In this document: positions 8,154 to 17,058 of the stretch, piece by piece
Position numbering within the stretch: the first letter of the stretch is position 1
Layout of the letters: every line of letters starts with the position of its first letter
Assembly: GCF_014174215.1 (NCBI RefSeq)
Contig: NZ_JABEQL010000016.1
Coordinates: 1-64,000, forward strand
Reading direction: 5' to 3'
Source: Gluconacetobacter tumulicola
GTDB taxonomy: Bacteria; Pseudomonadota; Alphaproteobacteria; Acetobacterales; Acetobacteraceae
Length of the DNA: 64,000 bases
Position numbers and translations under genes: made by a program
Notes under the pieces: generated by a model
What the model saw: the letters and a program-made list of their open reading frames with translations, nothing else
The model's database searches: none
Told to the model about the DNA's origin: nothing

Positions 8154-8864
8154 ATGCACCAGGCGGCGGAAAGCATCATCCGTCCAGGCCGGCGACGGGC
8201 TGGCGTATTGACGTTCTTGGGACTCACCCTGCTGGCCGCGCAACCGTCCCGCGCGGCCGATACGCCCGATCCGGCGGCGGGGCGGACAATCGCGGAAAGC
8301 GGCGTCCTGACCGGCCATGTCGGCTGCTCGGCCTGCCACCTGATGAACGGTGCCGGACAGCCCGACGTGGGCATACCGCGCCTGGCAGGCTTCTCGGCCA
8401 CCTATCTGGAGCAGCAGTTGGGCTTCTTCGCCTCCGACAAGCGCAGCAACAGCTGGATGGCTCCCTATGCGCGGATGCTGACCCAGAAGCAGATGCAGGA
8501 CGTCGCCGCCTATTATGCCAGCCTGCCCGAGCCGCCCCCGGCCGAGAACGACCCGGCCGGCGACACATTGCGCGCGCGCGGCAAGGAGATCTTCCAGAAA
8601 GGGGACATGCCCCATGGCGTGATGCCATGCGGCGGCTGTCATGGCCCGGCGGGCCAGGGCATGGGCAGCTTCGCCCCGCATCTGGCCAGGCAGTCCGCCC
8701 CCTATCTGCTGGAACAGCTGCGGCAATGGCAGCAGGGCAAGGATCGCGATCCGATGGGCAAGATGATGGTAACGGAAACCCACGCGATGGCCGACGCCGA
8801 CATGCAGGCCGTCGCGGCCTACCTGCAAAGCCTGCCGGCACCGGACACGGGAGCCACGAAATGA
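8154..8864 (+). CDS. Dihaem cytochrome c, c4 family
   Basis: 236 residues with a signal peptide to about residue 35 (PSRA) and two cytochrome c domains: CSACH at 58-62 and CGGCH at 159-163, each followed by a Gly-rich segment (NGAGQPDVGIPRLAG and GPAGQGMGSFAPHLA). This duplicated layout is typical of cytochrome c4, a periplasmic electron donor to terminal oxidases. The start at 8154 follows GGGAGAAAGG. The stop overlaps the next gene in ATGA, and the ba3-type oxidase genes follow directly, so it is probably the oxidase's electron donor. The acceptor cytochrome of the PQQ dehydrogenase lies across the divergent promoter region. Confidence 0.92.
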   Translation: MHQAAESIIRPGRRRAGVLTFLGLTLLAAQPSRAADTPDPAAGRTIAESGVLTGHVGCSACHLMNGAGQPDVGIPRLAGFSATYLEQQLGFFASDKRSNSWMAPYARMLTQKQMQDVAAYYASLPEPPPAENDPAGDTLRARGKEIFQKGDMPHGVMPCGGCHGPAGQGMGSFAPHLARQSAPYLLEQLRQWQQGKDRDPMGKMMVTETHAMADADMQAVAAYLQSLPAPDTGATK

Positions 8865-9019
8865 GCACACCGACCAGACATGATGACGGGGATGACGGCA
8901 TCGCCCCACCCGTGACGGAGGTCCGGCCAGTCGGCACCTGGGTTGTCAGCTTCGTGCTGCTGGCGGCGACGCTGACGGTCTGGATCCTGGTCTCGGTGAT
9001 CTTCCTGCATCGCGCGTGA
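8861..9019 (+). CDS. Small single-helix oxidase subunit, cytochrome c oxidase IIa-like
   Basis: 52-residue protein with a hydrophilic Asp-rich start and one transmembrane helix near 26-48 (GTWVVSFVLLAATLTVWILV). It sits between the dihaem cytochrome, whose stop it overlaps by four bases, and oxidase subunit II. ba3-type oxidases have a one-helix subunit IIa that supplies the helix missing from their subunit II; position, size and topology fit that role. Sequence alone is too short to prove it. Confidence 0.65.
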   Translation: MSTPTRHDDGDDGIAPPVTEVRPVGTWVVSFVLLAATLTVWILVSVIFLHRA

Positions 9020-9035
9020 CGGGAGAGGAACGGTT

Positions 9036-9566
9036 ATGGACAACAAAACGGGCATGAGCCCTTTCGACGCCGCCTTCCACGCCTCGGCCGAACGGCACGA
9101 GCGGTTCTGGATCTTCGGCGTGCTGGTCATGCTGGTACTGCTGACGATCGGGACGATGTTCTACGTCGTCCATGATTACGGCCTGGTGACCGGCACCCAA
9201 TCCTATGCGACCGACCCCCAGGCCCCGGCGCGCGAAGCCGCGTTCCAGGACGGCAAGGTGGTCCGCACCGGCCCGAATAGCTATGCGGTCTATATGGTCG
9301 GCCGCGCCTGGCACTGGGCGCCGGACGTGATCCATGTGCCCGAAGGGGCCGAAATCACCTTCTACGTCACCAGCGCCGACGTGCTGCATGGTTTCGAGAT
9401 CCAGGGCACGCCGGTCAACCTGACGGCAATGCCCGGCGTGGTCGGCACCGTGAAATACACATTCCGCCATGCCGGCCTTTTCCGCATCATCTGCAACGAA
9501 TATTGCGGCATGTTCCACCACGCCATGGTGGCCCGCATCATCGTCGATCCGGCAGGCACGCCATGA
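9036..9566 (+). CDS. Cytochrome c oxidase subunit II, ba3 type
   Basis: 176-residue membrane-anchored subunit that takes electrons from cytochrome c into the oxidase. One transmembrane helix at about 25-46, then a periplasmic cupredoxin domain. The dinuclear CuA site is complete: His118 (SADVLHGFEI) and Cys153, Glu155, Cys157, His161 and Met164 in CNEYCGMFHHAM. A single N-terminal helix and short length are typical of B-type (ba3) oxidases. A GGAG ribosome site precedes the ATG. The stop overlaps the subunit I start. Confidence 0.93.
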   Translation: MDNKTGMSPFDAAFHASAERHERFWIFGVLVMLVLLTIGTMFYVVHDYGLVTGTQSYATDPQAPAREAAFQDGKVVRTGPNSYAVYMVGRAWHWAPDVIHVPEGAEITFYVTSADVLHGFEIQGTPVNLTAMPGVVGTVKYTFRHAGLFRIICNEYCGMFHHAMVARIIVDPAGTP

Positions 9567-11308
9567 ACATGGAAATCGCAGCCGACACCCTTCCGTCCAC
9601 CCTGCCCCGCTCCGAGTCCGACCGCGCTGCCGCGAGCACATGCCGGCTGATGCTTGCCTTCCTGATCACGGGCTTCTCCGCCCTGCTGATCGGGGCGACC
9701 ATCGGCCCGCTCCAGGCATTGAATTACGGTGGAGTCGACGCCTACCCCGCCCTGCGCCCGCTGCTGCAAAGCTATTACCAGGGCCTGACCATCCACGGGG
9801 TGATGAACGGCTACGTCTTCACCTTCTTCGTCACCTGCGGCCTGCTGGTCTACCTGCCCGCCCGCGAACTGGGTGTTGCGCCCAACCTCACGATGTGGCG
9901 CACCTGTTTCGCGGTCATGGCGGTAGGCGCGCTGTGCGTAATCTATGCCATGGCGGACAATTCGTCGTCGGTCCTGTGGACCTTCTATCCGCCACTGAAG
10001 GGCAGCCCGTTCTTCTATTTCGGCATCACGCTCCTGGCCCTGGGCAGCACGATGCCGCTGCCGATCCTGCTGAAAATGCGCGCGACCTGGCGCCGGCACC
10101 GCCCCGGCGAAATCACGCCGCTGGTCACGTACATGTCGCTCACCACCATGCTGATGTGGGGCCTGGCCGGCGTGGGCGTGATGGCCGAACTGGTGCTCCA
10201 GCTCGACCCGTGGTCGCTGGGACTGATCGGCACCGTCGACCCGATCATCAACCGCACGCTGTTCTGGCTGACGGGCCACCCGATCGTCTATTTCTGGCTG
10301 ATGCCGGCCTATGTCTCATGGTACGGCCTGCTGTCGCGCCAGGTCGGCGGCAAGCTGATCTCCGACCCGATGGCGCGGATCACCTTCGCCCTGCTGATGA
10401 TCTTCGCGCTGCCCGTGGGCACGCACCATCAATTCTCCGATCCGGGCTTCTCGTCGATCTGGCGCGGCATCCTGGTGGTGCTGACCATGTCGGTGGCCAC
10501 CCCCAGCCTGGTCACCGCCTTCACCATCGGGCTGAGCCTTGAATATGCCGGCCGCCTGCGCGGCGGAAAGGGCTGGTTCGGCTGGTTCCGCGCCCTGCCC
10601 TGGGGCGATCCCAGCGTGGCGGCACAGATCCTCGCGGCAATCACCTTCATCCTTGGCGGCGCCACTGGCATCGTCAACGGCAGCTGGCAGCTCAACGCCA
10701 TCGTCCATAACACCACCTTCATCCCCGGCCATTTCCACGTCACCGTCGGCAGCGTCACCGCCATGACCTTCATGGCGATCAGCTTCTGGATGGTGCCCCA
10801 TCTGACCGGCCGCCAACTGATCAGCCGCCGGCTGGCGCTGTTCTCCGTCTGGACCTGGTTCGTCGGCATGACGATCTTCGCCATCGGCATGACATGGGCC
10901 GGCCTCTACGGCGTGCCGCGCCGGGCATGGGTCTCGGCCCTGCCCCACGACACCTATCACGCACTCTATGGTGCGGCATCGGTCCCGCTGGCACTCGTGG
11001 CGGCAGGCGGTGTCCTACTGTGGGTGGCCAGCTATGCGTTCTTCGCCGTCTTTTTCGGCAGCATCCTGTTCGGCCGGCGCGCGGCCCCTCCGCCCGTTCC
11101 CTTCGCCCAGTCCTTCGGCGGCCCGGCCAGTTCCACCATCGACTCGCCGCCCAACCCGGCCCAGTCGGCCTCGCCCCTGATCCGCGCGCTGGATCATGTG
11201 TGGCTGCTGACCGGCATCACGGTCCTGGCGACCCTCGCCGCCTATATCCCGATCCTCTGGCCGTTCCTGCATCATGTGACGCGGGCACCGGGCTGGATTC
11301 TCTGGTAG
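9563..11308 (+). CDS. Cytochrome c oxidase subunit I, ba3 (B-type haem-copper) oxidase
   Basis: 581-residue polytopic catalytic subunit that reduces oxygen at a haem-CuB centre and pumps protons. Ligands visible: His78 (LTIHGVMNG) and His392 for low-spin haem, His390 (IPGHFHVTVGS) for the active-site haem, His239 with cross-link Tyr243 (GHPIVYFW) and His288/His289 (GTHHQFSDPG) for CuB. Sequence around these motifs (YYQGLTIHG, HQFSDPGF) is the B family, not the A-type. The ATG at 9563 overlaps the subunit II stop by four bases. No subunit III or IV genes follow, again as in ba3 oxidases. Confidence 0.95.
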   Translation: MNMEIAADTLPSTLPRSESDRAAASTCRLMLAFLITGFSALLIGATIGPLQALNYGGVDAYPALRPLLQSYYQGLTIHGVMNGYVFTFFVTCGLLVYLPARELGVAPNLTMWRTCFAVMAVGALCVIYAMADNSSSVLWTFYPPLKGSPFFYFGITLLALGSTMPLPILLKMRATWRRHRPGEITPLVTYMSLTTMLMWGLAGVGVMAELVLQLDPWSLGLIGTVDPIINRTLFWLTGHPIVYFWLMPAYVSWYGLLSRQVGGKLISDPMARITFALLMIFALPVGTHHQFSDPGFSSIWRGILVVLTMSVATPSLVTAFTIGLSLEYAGRLRGGKGWFGWFRALPWGDPSVAAQILAAITFILGGATGIVNGSWQLNAIVHNTTFIPGHFHVTVGSVTAMTFMAISFWMVPHLTGRQLISRRLALFSVWTWFVGMTIFAIGMTWAGLYGVPRRAWVSALPHDTYHALYGAASVPLALVAAGGVLLWVASYAFFAVFFGSILFGRRAAPPPVPFAQSFGGPASSTIDSPPNPAQSASPLIRALDHVWLLTGITVLATLAAYIPILWPFLHHVTRAPGWILW

Positions 11309-11318
11309 GCCACGCGGC

Positions 11319-11924
11319 GTGACGGCACTTGCGCCACCGCTCCGCCAGTCCCTGCGGCGCGCCGCCTGCACGGTGGCCGCCGTCCTGGCCCTGCTGGCGC
11401 TCCATGCCGGCTGGAGCGGCGGCTTCGGCCGGTTCGGCTCTCCGGTCGCACCGGTCCCGGCCCCGAGCCTCGCATTGCGCGACGATCTGGGCCGCCCGTT
11501 CGACCCGGCAACGCTGCACGACCGGGCAACGCTGGTCTATTTCGGCTATGTACGCTGCCCCGATGTCTGCCCGACCGTGCTGGGGGCGCTGGAACCCGTC
11601 TTCGCACGACTGGGCCCCGACGCGGCGCGGACAGGCATCCTGTTCGTCACGCTGGACCCGGCGCATGACACGCCCACCGTGCTGCACGCCTTCCTCTCCC
11701 AGTTCCAGCCGGCCCCGACCGGCCTGACCGGTCCCCCCGCCGATGTGGCCGCGGTAGCCCGCGCCTGGGGAATCGGCTGGACGGGAACCGACGGCCATAT
11801 CAATCACAATTCAGTCCTGACGCTGATCGGCCCGGACGGGCGGATGCGCGCCCGCTACGGCATGACCCAGTTGAACGATCCTGATGCGATGGCCGCCGAC
11901 ATCCGCGCGGTTCTCCCCCGATGA
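11319..11924 (+). CDS. SCO1/SenC copper chaperone
   Basis: 201-residue membrane-anchored thioredoxin-fold protein that delivers copper to the CuA site of oxidase subunit II. N-terminal helix at about 16-30; copper-binding CPDVCP (Cys80, Cys84) and the distant His163 (INHNSVLTLIG). The start is GTG at 11319, ten bases after subunit I; the stop overlaps the next gene in ATGA. Its place in the oxidase operon supports a dedicated assembly role. Confidence 0.92.
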   Translation: MTALAPPLRQSLRRAACTVAAVLALLALHAGWSGGFGRFGSPVAPVPAPSLALRDDLGRPFDPATLHDRATLVYFGYVRCPDVCPTVLGALEPVFARLGPDAARTGILFVTLDPAHDTPTVLHAFLSQFQPAPTGLTGPPADVAAVARAWGIGWTGTDGHINHNSVLTLIGPDGRMRARYGMTQLNDPDAMAADIRAVLPR

Positions 11925-12664
11925 GGGGCTGGAGCCCCCTGCTCCAGGCCGGCTGGGTCGCCGCCGGGCTGCTCCTGGGCACCGCGATCCTGCTGCTGGC
12001 CGCCCTGCACCGCCGGCCAGCATGGCGGCTGGCGGCAGGCGGCACCGGCACGCTGCTGCTGGCGGCCTCCTGCCTGGGGCTGCGTGACCCCCTCGCATCG
12101 ATGACCCAATACACCACTGCCCTCATGGTCATGGGTCAGGTCGTTCCTCCCTTCCTGCTGCTGGCCCTCGCCGGCCCCACGACCAGGCAGGCCGCCCCCG
12201 TCCGAGTCGCGGGCTGGATGCGCGATCCCGGCGTGGCAGCGGCGCTGTTCGGCGGCCTGGCGGCGGCGACCGGCCTGCCATCAATCCTGGACCGCTCGCT
12301 GGCCAACGCCCTGTTCAGCGCGCCCCTGGGCCTGCTGGATCTGCTGGCCGGCCTGCTGTTCTGGGCCCAGCTGTTGCCAGGCAGCCGCGTGATCCGGCAC
12401 GATCCGCTGGCCGGCGCCTACGCGCTGCTGGGCAGCCTGCCGATGACGGTCGTGGCCGTGATATGGATGACGGCGCCGCGCGTGCTCTACGCCCCCTATC
12501 TCGACGTGCTGTGCCGATGGGACCTGACCCCGCTTCAGGATCAGCACTGGGCGGGTTTCGTCATGCTGGTGGCGGGCCTGCCGCTCCAGGTCGTGGGCGC
12601 ATGGCTGCTGGTCGCGGCCCAGGGGCAGAAACCCCCGCCGGCCTTGACCGGCCCCGCCGAATGA
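11921..12664 (+). CDS. CtaG-type cytochrome oxidase assembly membrane protein (caa3_CtaG family)
   Basis: 247 residues with about six transmembrane segments. GLRDPLASMTQYTTALMVMG followed by PPFLLLALAG and the later ALLGSLPMTVVAVIWM are typical of the caa3_CtaG family, which helps build haem-copper oxidases. Start codon overlaps the SCO stop by four bases, last gene of the oxidase operon. It is the Bacillus-type CtaG, unrelated to the Cox11 copper chaperone that shares the name. Confidence 0.85.
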   Translation: MRGWSPLLQAGWVAAGLLLGTAILLLAALHRRPAWRLAAGGTGTLLLAASCLGLRDPLASMTQYTTALMVMGQVVPPFLLLALAGPTTRQAAPVRVAGWMRDPGVAAALFGGLAAATGLPSILDRSLANALFSAPLGLLDLLAGLLFWAQLLPGSRVIRHDPLAGAYALLGSLPMTVVAVIWMTAPRVLYAPYLDVLCRWDLTPLQDQHWAGFVMLVAGLPLQVVGAWLLVAAQGQKPPPALTGPAE

Positions 12665-12822
12665 TTTTATCTGCGCGCATGATCACCCCGTCCTTCCTGT
12701 CCGGACTGTATTACGCGCCGCATTCATAGCGGCGGGGGCTTGTCATGTGTTCAACCGCTGCGTCGTCGGCGGTCGAACAATCCAGATTCCTCCTGACAAC
12801 GCAGCTTCCCGAAAGCAGTGTC

Positions 12823-13608
12823 ATGTCAGACGGATCTCTTCCCTCTTCTTCCCAGATCGGCCTGTTCGGCTTCGGCGCCTTCGGGCGGCTGATCGCCCCC
12901 CACCTGGCCGCCCATTGCCCCATCCGCGTCCACGATCCCCTTCTGCCGCCGGGCCTCCTCATGCCGGGGGTCACGGCGACGAATCTGGAAGATGCCGCCG
13001 CCTGCCCGATCGTGATCCTGGCGGTTCCGGTCGCGCGGATGCAGGCGGTCGCGCGCGCAATCGCCCCCCATCTACCGCGCCACGCGCTGGTGGCCGATGT
13101 CGGGTCGGTCAAGATCCTGCCGGCGGAGATCCTGTGCCGGGAACTGCCGGACCATGTCCGGATCATCGCCACCCATCCCCTGTTCGGCCCCCAGAGCGCG
13201 CGGGACGGCATCGCCGGCCACCGCATCGTGCTCTGCCCGCTCCGGCGGACCAGGCCCGGCCCCGTGGCCGCGTTCCTGCGCCGGACCCTGGGGCTGGACG
13301 TGATCCTGACCACGCCGGACGCCCATGACCGCGACGCCGCGATGGCGCAGGGCCTGACCCACCTGCTGGCGCGCATCCTCTCCGAGATGGGCCCGATGCC
13401 CGAACGGATCAGCACCAGCAGCTTCGACCTGATCCGCGCCGCCACCGCCATGGTGCGGGACGACGCGCCGGACGTCTCTCACACCATCGCGCACCTCAAT
13501 CCCCACGCAGGCGCGGTGCGCCGGCGCTTCCTCGCCATCGCCGGCCGGATCGCGGAAAGTGATGACGCGAAGGACGCAGCCCCCTTCCCCGAAAGGGCGT
13601 TCGGGTGA
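12823..13608 (+). CDS. Prephenate/arogenate dehydrogenase family protein
   Basis: 261 residues. An N-terminal Rossmann fold (IGLFGFGAFGRLIAPHL) is followed by VILAVPVARM, DVGSVK and ATHPLFGPQSA, the ordered motifs of TyrA-type dehydrogenases, then a helical dimerisation domain. The enzyme oxidatively decarboxylates prephenate or arogenate in tyrosine synthesis. I start at ATG 12823; an upstream ATG at 12745 would add 26 unconserved-looking residues. The stop overlaps a GTG of the next frame. No aromatic-pathway partner is adjacent, so the exact substrate (prephenate or arogenate) is open. Confidence 0.85.
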   Translation: MSDGSLPSSSQIGLFGFGAFGRLIAPHLAAHCPIRVHDPLLPPGLLMPGVTATNLEDAAACPIVILAVPVARMQAVARAIAPHLPRHALVADVGSVKILPAEILCRELPDHVRIIATHPLFGPQSARDGIAGHRIVLCPLRRTRPGPVAAFLRRTLGLDVILTTPDAHDRDAAMAQGLTHLLARILSEMGPMPERISTSSFDLIRAATAMVRDDAPDVSHTIAHLNPHAGAVRRRFLAIAGRIAESDDAKDAAPFPERAFG

Positions 13609-13643
13609 AAGATGATACGGTCTTGGACAGGGAGAAGAAGATC

Positions 13644-13979
13644 ATGACAACGATCGACCCCGTGACATATGTCGTCGCCGACGCGCACACGGCGCGCCTG
13701 CTCCGCCACGAAGGACCCGCGCTGCACACCATCCGGCACATCGCGACCACCGAACAGTTCGCCACCACGATCGCCGCGACGCTGAACCACGGCGTGACGG
13801 ACGGCACGATCAGCCGCTTCGTCCTGGCCGCGCCGGGCCATCTCCTGCACGCCATCCGCGCCGAACTGACCGCCGCCGCCCAGGACAGGCTGATCCTGGC
13901 CGTGCCCAGGGAACTGGCACAGCTGCCGGACCACGAACTGATCGATCATTTCGACATACCGGCGACCGGCTGGCCATAA
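13644..13979 (+). CDS. Host-attachment family protein (PF10116-like)
   Basis: 111-residue cytoplasmic protein beginning VTYVVADAHTARLLRHEG, the characteristic opening of the family named after an Agrobacterium protein once linked to plant attachment, with a C-terminal segment FVLAAPGHLLHAIRAEL and LILAVPRELAQLPDHEL. The fold resembles release-factor eRF1 domain 2/3 proteins, and the true role is unknown. I start at ATG 13644, preceded by GGGAG; a GTG at 13605 overlapping the previous stop would add 13 residues. The family assignment is moderate. Confidence 0.7.
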   Translation: MTTIDPVTYVVADAHTARLLRHEGPALHTIRHIATTEQFATTIAATLNHGVTDGTISRFVLAAPGHLLHAIRAELTAAAQDRLILAVPRELAQLPDHELIDHFDIPATGWP

Positions 13980-14001
13980 CCCACGCAATGGAGCGCCGGG
14001 G

Positions 14002-14328
14002 CTAAGCTTCGGCGCCCACGCCCTCCGCGCCCGACCCGTTCAGGCCGGAGCGCTTGGCCCATGCATCCAGATCGAGAAAGGCCTCGATCATCCGTTCCAG
14101 CGCGATCGCGCGGTTCGGCAGGTCCGACTGCCGTGCCTGCCAATCCTCGACACGCCGGAGAACGGAACCGTTGAGCGTAACCGTCACGATCTCACTGTCT
14201 GCGACCACCCGCGATGACGAGGGCACATGGACGGTCCGTACCGTCTGCAAGGCCACATGCAACCCCGACACCTCAGCGCGCAGCGCGGTCAGGTGCGACA
14301 GGATCTCGATGGCGGTCAGATCACGCAT
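14002..14328 (-). CDS. Small protein with a ribbon-helix-helix-like segment
   Basis: 108 residues, not recognised by name. An N-terminal helix (TAIEILSHLTALRAEVSGLHVAL) is followed by VTVTLNGSVLRRVEDWQAR and ALERMIEAFLDLDAW, which reads as strand-helix-helix, the order in MetJ/Arc-type DNA-binding proteins. It could be a small transcription regulator or antitoxin-like protein, but no toxin gene is adjacent. It is convergent with the host-attachment-like gene and divergent from the glycosyltransferase. Confidence 0.5.
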   Translation of the reverse strand: MRDLTAIEILSHLTALRAEVSGLHVALQTVRTVHVPSSSRVVADSEIVTVTLNGSVLRRVEDWQARQSDLPNRAIALERMIEAFLDLDAWAKRSGLNGSGAEGVGAEA

Positions 14329-14511
14329 GACCGTTTCCTCCGAACCAGACAGAGAGCAAAAAGGGGGCCGTCAACCGATTTCGTAGCGCGCCGTGCCCAC
14401 GATGGTTGCATCCGCCCCCAGCGCCGGCATGGCGCCCCCTTCTGGACAGCCACGGACGTTCCCGGTCATATGCGCCATCGGCGGGCCAGCGCCCGGACAG
14501 AAGCCTGATGG

Positions 14512-15795
14512 ATGCGACCAGTGAGACAGAGCGGCCATGCCGGAAACCCGGATGCGGGGATCGGAATCCTTTTCGCATTCGAAAATCCGCTCCCCAGTGC
14601 CGAGGCCGACGCCGAAGTCTTCATCACCACCGCCCGTTATCTGGCCCGCCTGGCGCCCCGCGCGCGGCTGCACGTTCCCATGCGCGACCAGGCGGCCTGC
14701 GCAGCCATGGGCAAGGCCACGGGGCTGACGGTGGTACGGGCATGGGCACCGCTGGGCCCGGCCGTCCTGCGCCATCTGATGTGCGGCCTGACCATCGTCT
14801 GCCGCCGGGCCTTCCGTCAGGCCGACCTGGTCTATACCCGCAACCTGTGGATCGCCTGGATGGCCATCCGGTTCGGCCAGCGCGTGGTCTTCGACCATTA
14901 CCGCCCCTGGCCCGACCAGATCCCCCCGCTGCGCCGCTGGCTCCACCGGCTGATGAGCCATCCGCGCTTCATCCTCAATATCTGCCATTCGGACTATACG
15001 CGGCGGAAATATCTGGAACTCGGCGTGCCCGCCGCGAGATTGCGCTGTATCCATAATGGCTTCGAGCCCGAGCGGCTGGATGCGCGCCCCACGCCGGAAG
15101 CCGCGCGACAGGTCCTGTCCATCCCCCCCGCCGCCCGGACGGTCGTCTATACGGGCCGGATCAACCAGCGAAAGGGGCTGGACGTGGTCATCGAGGCGGC
15201 GCGCCTGCTGCCCGACCGGCTGTTCATCCTGGTCGGCTCCTATGGCGACGGCCCGATCGAAGAGAAGGCCCGCCCCCTGCCCAACGTGCGGATCGTGCCG
15301 TTCCAGCAGCCCGAGACCCTGGGCCTGTATGTCGCCGCCGCCGATGTCCTGCTGATCCCGCCTTCGCTCCAGCCCCTGACGCGCTTCGGCTCGACCGTCC
15401 TGCCGCTCAAGCTGTTCTTCTACATGGCATCGGGCCGCCCCATCCTGGCCGGGGACACGCCAGACGTGCGGGAAATCCTGCGCCACGGGGTCAATGCCTG
15501 TCTCTGCCAGCCAGACTCTCCCTCCGCCCTCGCGGAAGCGGTGCGGCAGATGACCGACGACCCCACGCTCTGCGCCCGCCTCGCCGAGGCCGCGCTGGCG
15601 GAAAGCCGCACCCTGACCTGGGAGGCCCGCGCCACCCGGATCATGACCGCGATCTCCGAACGCCTGGATGCCCCGGCCGATCCGGTCATGCGCTGGCAAG
15701 CGCCCCAATGGCGCCTCTATCGGCGCCAGTGCTGGCGCTGGCTGAAACATCTGCTGCGCACCGGGTCGCCGATCCTCCCGCCCTCCGACACGTGA
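14512..15795 (+). CDS. Glycosyltransferase, GT4-like family
   Basis: 427 residues with two Rossmann-like halves. The C-terminal half has VVYTGRINQRKGLDVVIEAA, GSYGDGPIEEKA, the nucleotide-sugar binding region around SLQPLTRFGSTVLPLKLFFY, and ASGRPILAGDTPDVREIL, the usual order in GT4 retaining transferases. Acceptor and donor sugars cannot be read. The ATG at 14512 is used because no better start is visible; it has no strong ribosome site. It stands alone upstream of the LPS-export genes lptF and lptG, so a role in surface polysaccharide is plausible but not shown. Confidence 0.85.
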   Translation: MRPVRQSGHAGNPDAGIGILFAFENPLPSAEADAEVFITTARYLARLAPRARLHVPMRDQAACAAMGKATGLTVVRAWAPLGPAVLRHLMCGLTIVCRRAFRQADLVYTRNLWIAWMAIRFGQRVVFDHYRPWPDQIPPLRRWLHRLMSHPRFILNICHSDYTRRKYLELGVPAARLRCIHNGFEPERLDARPTPEAARQVLSIPPAARTVVYTGRINQRKGLDVVIEAARLLPDRLFILVGSYGDGPIEEKARPLPNVRIVPFQQPETLGLYVAAADVLLIPPSLQPLTRFGSTVLPLKLFFYMASGRPILAGDTPDVREILRHGVNACLCQPDSPSALAEAVRQMTDDPTLCARLAEAALAESRTLTWEARATRIMTAISERLDAPADPVMRWQAPQWRLYRRQCWRWLKHLLRTGSPILPPSDT

Positions 15796-15814
15796 ACCGG
15801 CCGGGGTAACTGGT

Positions 15815-15843
15815 TTGACGAAAGCAGGCCGCTCTTTTATCCT
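15815..15843 (+). promoter_or_regulatory. Possible sigma-70 promoter before lptF
   Basis: TTGACG, 17 bases, TATCCT, located about 95-120 bases upstream of the lptF start and after the glycosyltransferase stop. Spacing is ideal and the boxes match the consensus at five and four of six positions. Not experimentally supported. Confidence 0.4.
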
Positions 15844-15936
15844 CGGGCAATCAGGGGTGCGTTCACGCGCGGCACAGGCCGCGCCCGTCCGGCGTGACAG
15901 GACGGAGGGACCGGTTCGTGCGCCCCGGCGCGACGC

Positions 15937-17058
15937 GTGTCCCCGACAGACGGTTTTCATACCTTGATCATTCGCAACTATCTTCTGCGCGAAATCGGGA
16001 GGCCCCTGGCGACCATGCTGGTGGTGTGCATGGCCCTGTTCGCCGGCTACAGCGCCGCCGATTTCCTGTCGGACGCGGTAAACGGCCTGCTGTCCACCAA
16101 CACGATCGTGGAACTGATCGTGCTCAAGCTCCTGATCAGCCTGGAAGTGCTGGTGCCGGTGGCGCTGTACCTGTCGATCGTGCTGGCGCTGGGCACGCTG
16201 TATGGCAATTCCGAAATCACGGCGCTGCATGCCCTGCGGGTCACCCCCACCATGCTGCTGCGCCATGTCATGGTCCTGGCCGGATGCGTCGCCATCGGGG
16301 TCGGCCTCCTGTCACTGGTCGTGCGCCCCTGGGCCTATGAGCGGCTGCATGCCCTCTCGCGCAGCGCCGAACTGACGCTGGACGTCGACGCGATGCAGCC
16401 CGGCACCTTCTATGTCGTACAGAACGGCGCGCGCGTCATCTTCCTCACCCGGCGCCAGGGCCCCAACGGCCCGGCCCGGGATATCTTCGTCCAGCTGCGC
16501 CGCCCCACGGACATACGGATCATCCATGCCGAACTCGGCTATCCGGTGGCCGAAGAGGACAATGGCCGCACCGATCTCTATGTACGGCTGAAGAACGCCC
16601 ATATCTACGATATCGGCACCAAGCCAGGGGCGCACGATCAGGTCCTGACCGTGCGCGAAATCACCCAGGACCCGAATCGCCATGTCGTGGAAACGCCGGA
16701 CTACAGTTCGGTCACCGCCGGCAGCCTGCGCATCGCCACCTCGCACAAACCGGCGGACGTGGCGGAATTCCAGTGGCGCCTGTCCACCCCCCTGACCACC
16801 ATGCTGCTGGCGATGCTGGCCGTGCCGCTGGCCCGGGGGCGCCCCCGGCAGAACCGCTACGGCAAACTGGGGACCGCGATCCTGATCTTCTTCGTCTATT
16901 ACCTGCTCTATACCTCCGCCCGAACCTGGGTCCAGCACGGCATGGTCGCCCCCGTTCCCGGCATCTGGTGGGCGCCCGCCCTGCTGGCGGCCCTGACGGG
17001 GTTCATGCTGCGCAGCCAGATCGCCGAGCTGCTGTCCCGGCGGGATAACGCAGCATGA
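15937..17058 (+). CDS. lptF: LPS export ABC transporter permease LptF
   Basis: 373-residue inner-membrane permease of the LptB2FGC complex that extracts lipopolysaccharide. Pattern of the family: helices near the N terminus (IRNYLLREIGRPLATMLVV), a periplasmic jellyroll in the middle, and C-terminal helices (STPLTTMLLAMLAVPLARG and YGKLGTAILIFFVYYLLYT). The start is uncertain: GTG 15937 gives nine residues before the usual start of homology, and TTG 15964 is possible. The stop overlaps lptG by four bases. Confidence 0.9.
   Translation: MSPTDGFHTLIIRNYLLREIGRPLATMLVVCMALFAGYSAADFLSDAVNGLLSTNTIVELIVLKLLISLEVLVPVALYLSIVLALGTLYGNSEITALHALRVTPTMLLRHVMVLAGCVAIGVGLLSLVVRPWAYERLHALSRSAELTLDVDAMQPGTFYVVQNGARVIFLTRRQGPNGPARDIFVQLRRPTDIRIIHAELGYPVAEEDNGRTDLYVRLKNAHIYDIGTKPGAHDQVLTVREITQDPNRHVVETPDYSSVTAGSLRIATSHKPADVAEFQWRLSTPLTTMLLAMLAVPLARGRPRQNRYGKLGTAILIFFVYYLLYTSARTWVQHGMVAPVPGIWWAPALLAALTGFMLRSQIAELLSRRDNAA

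Noticed and set aside
14371-16266. Long minus-strand open frame of over 600 codons
   Set aside because: It lies opposite the glycosyltransferase and lptF, whose protein motifs are clear; its own product is Gln/Arg/Ala/Gly-rich with no recognisable domain.
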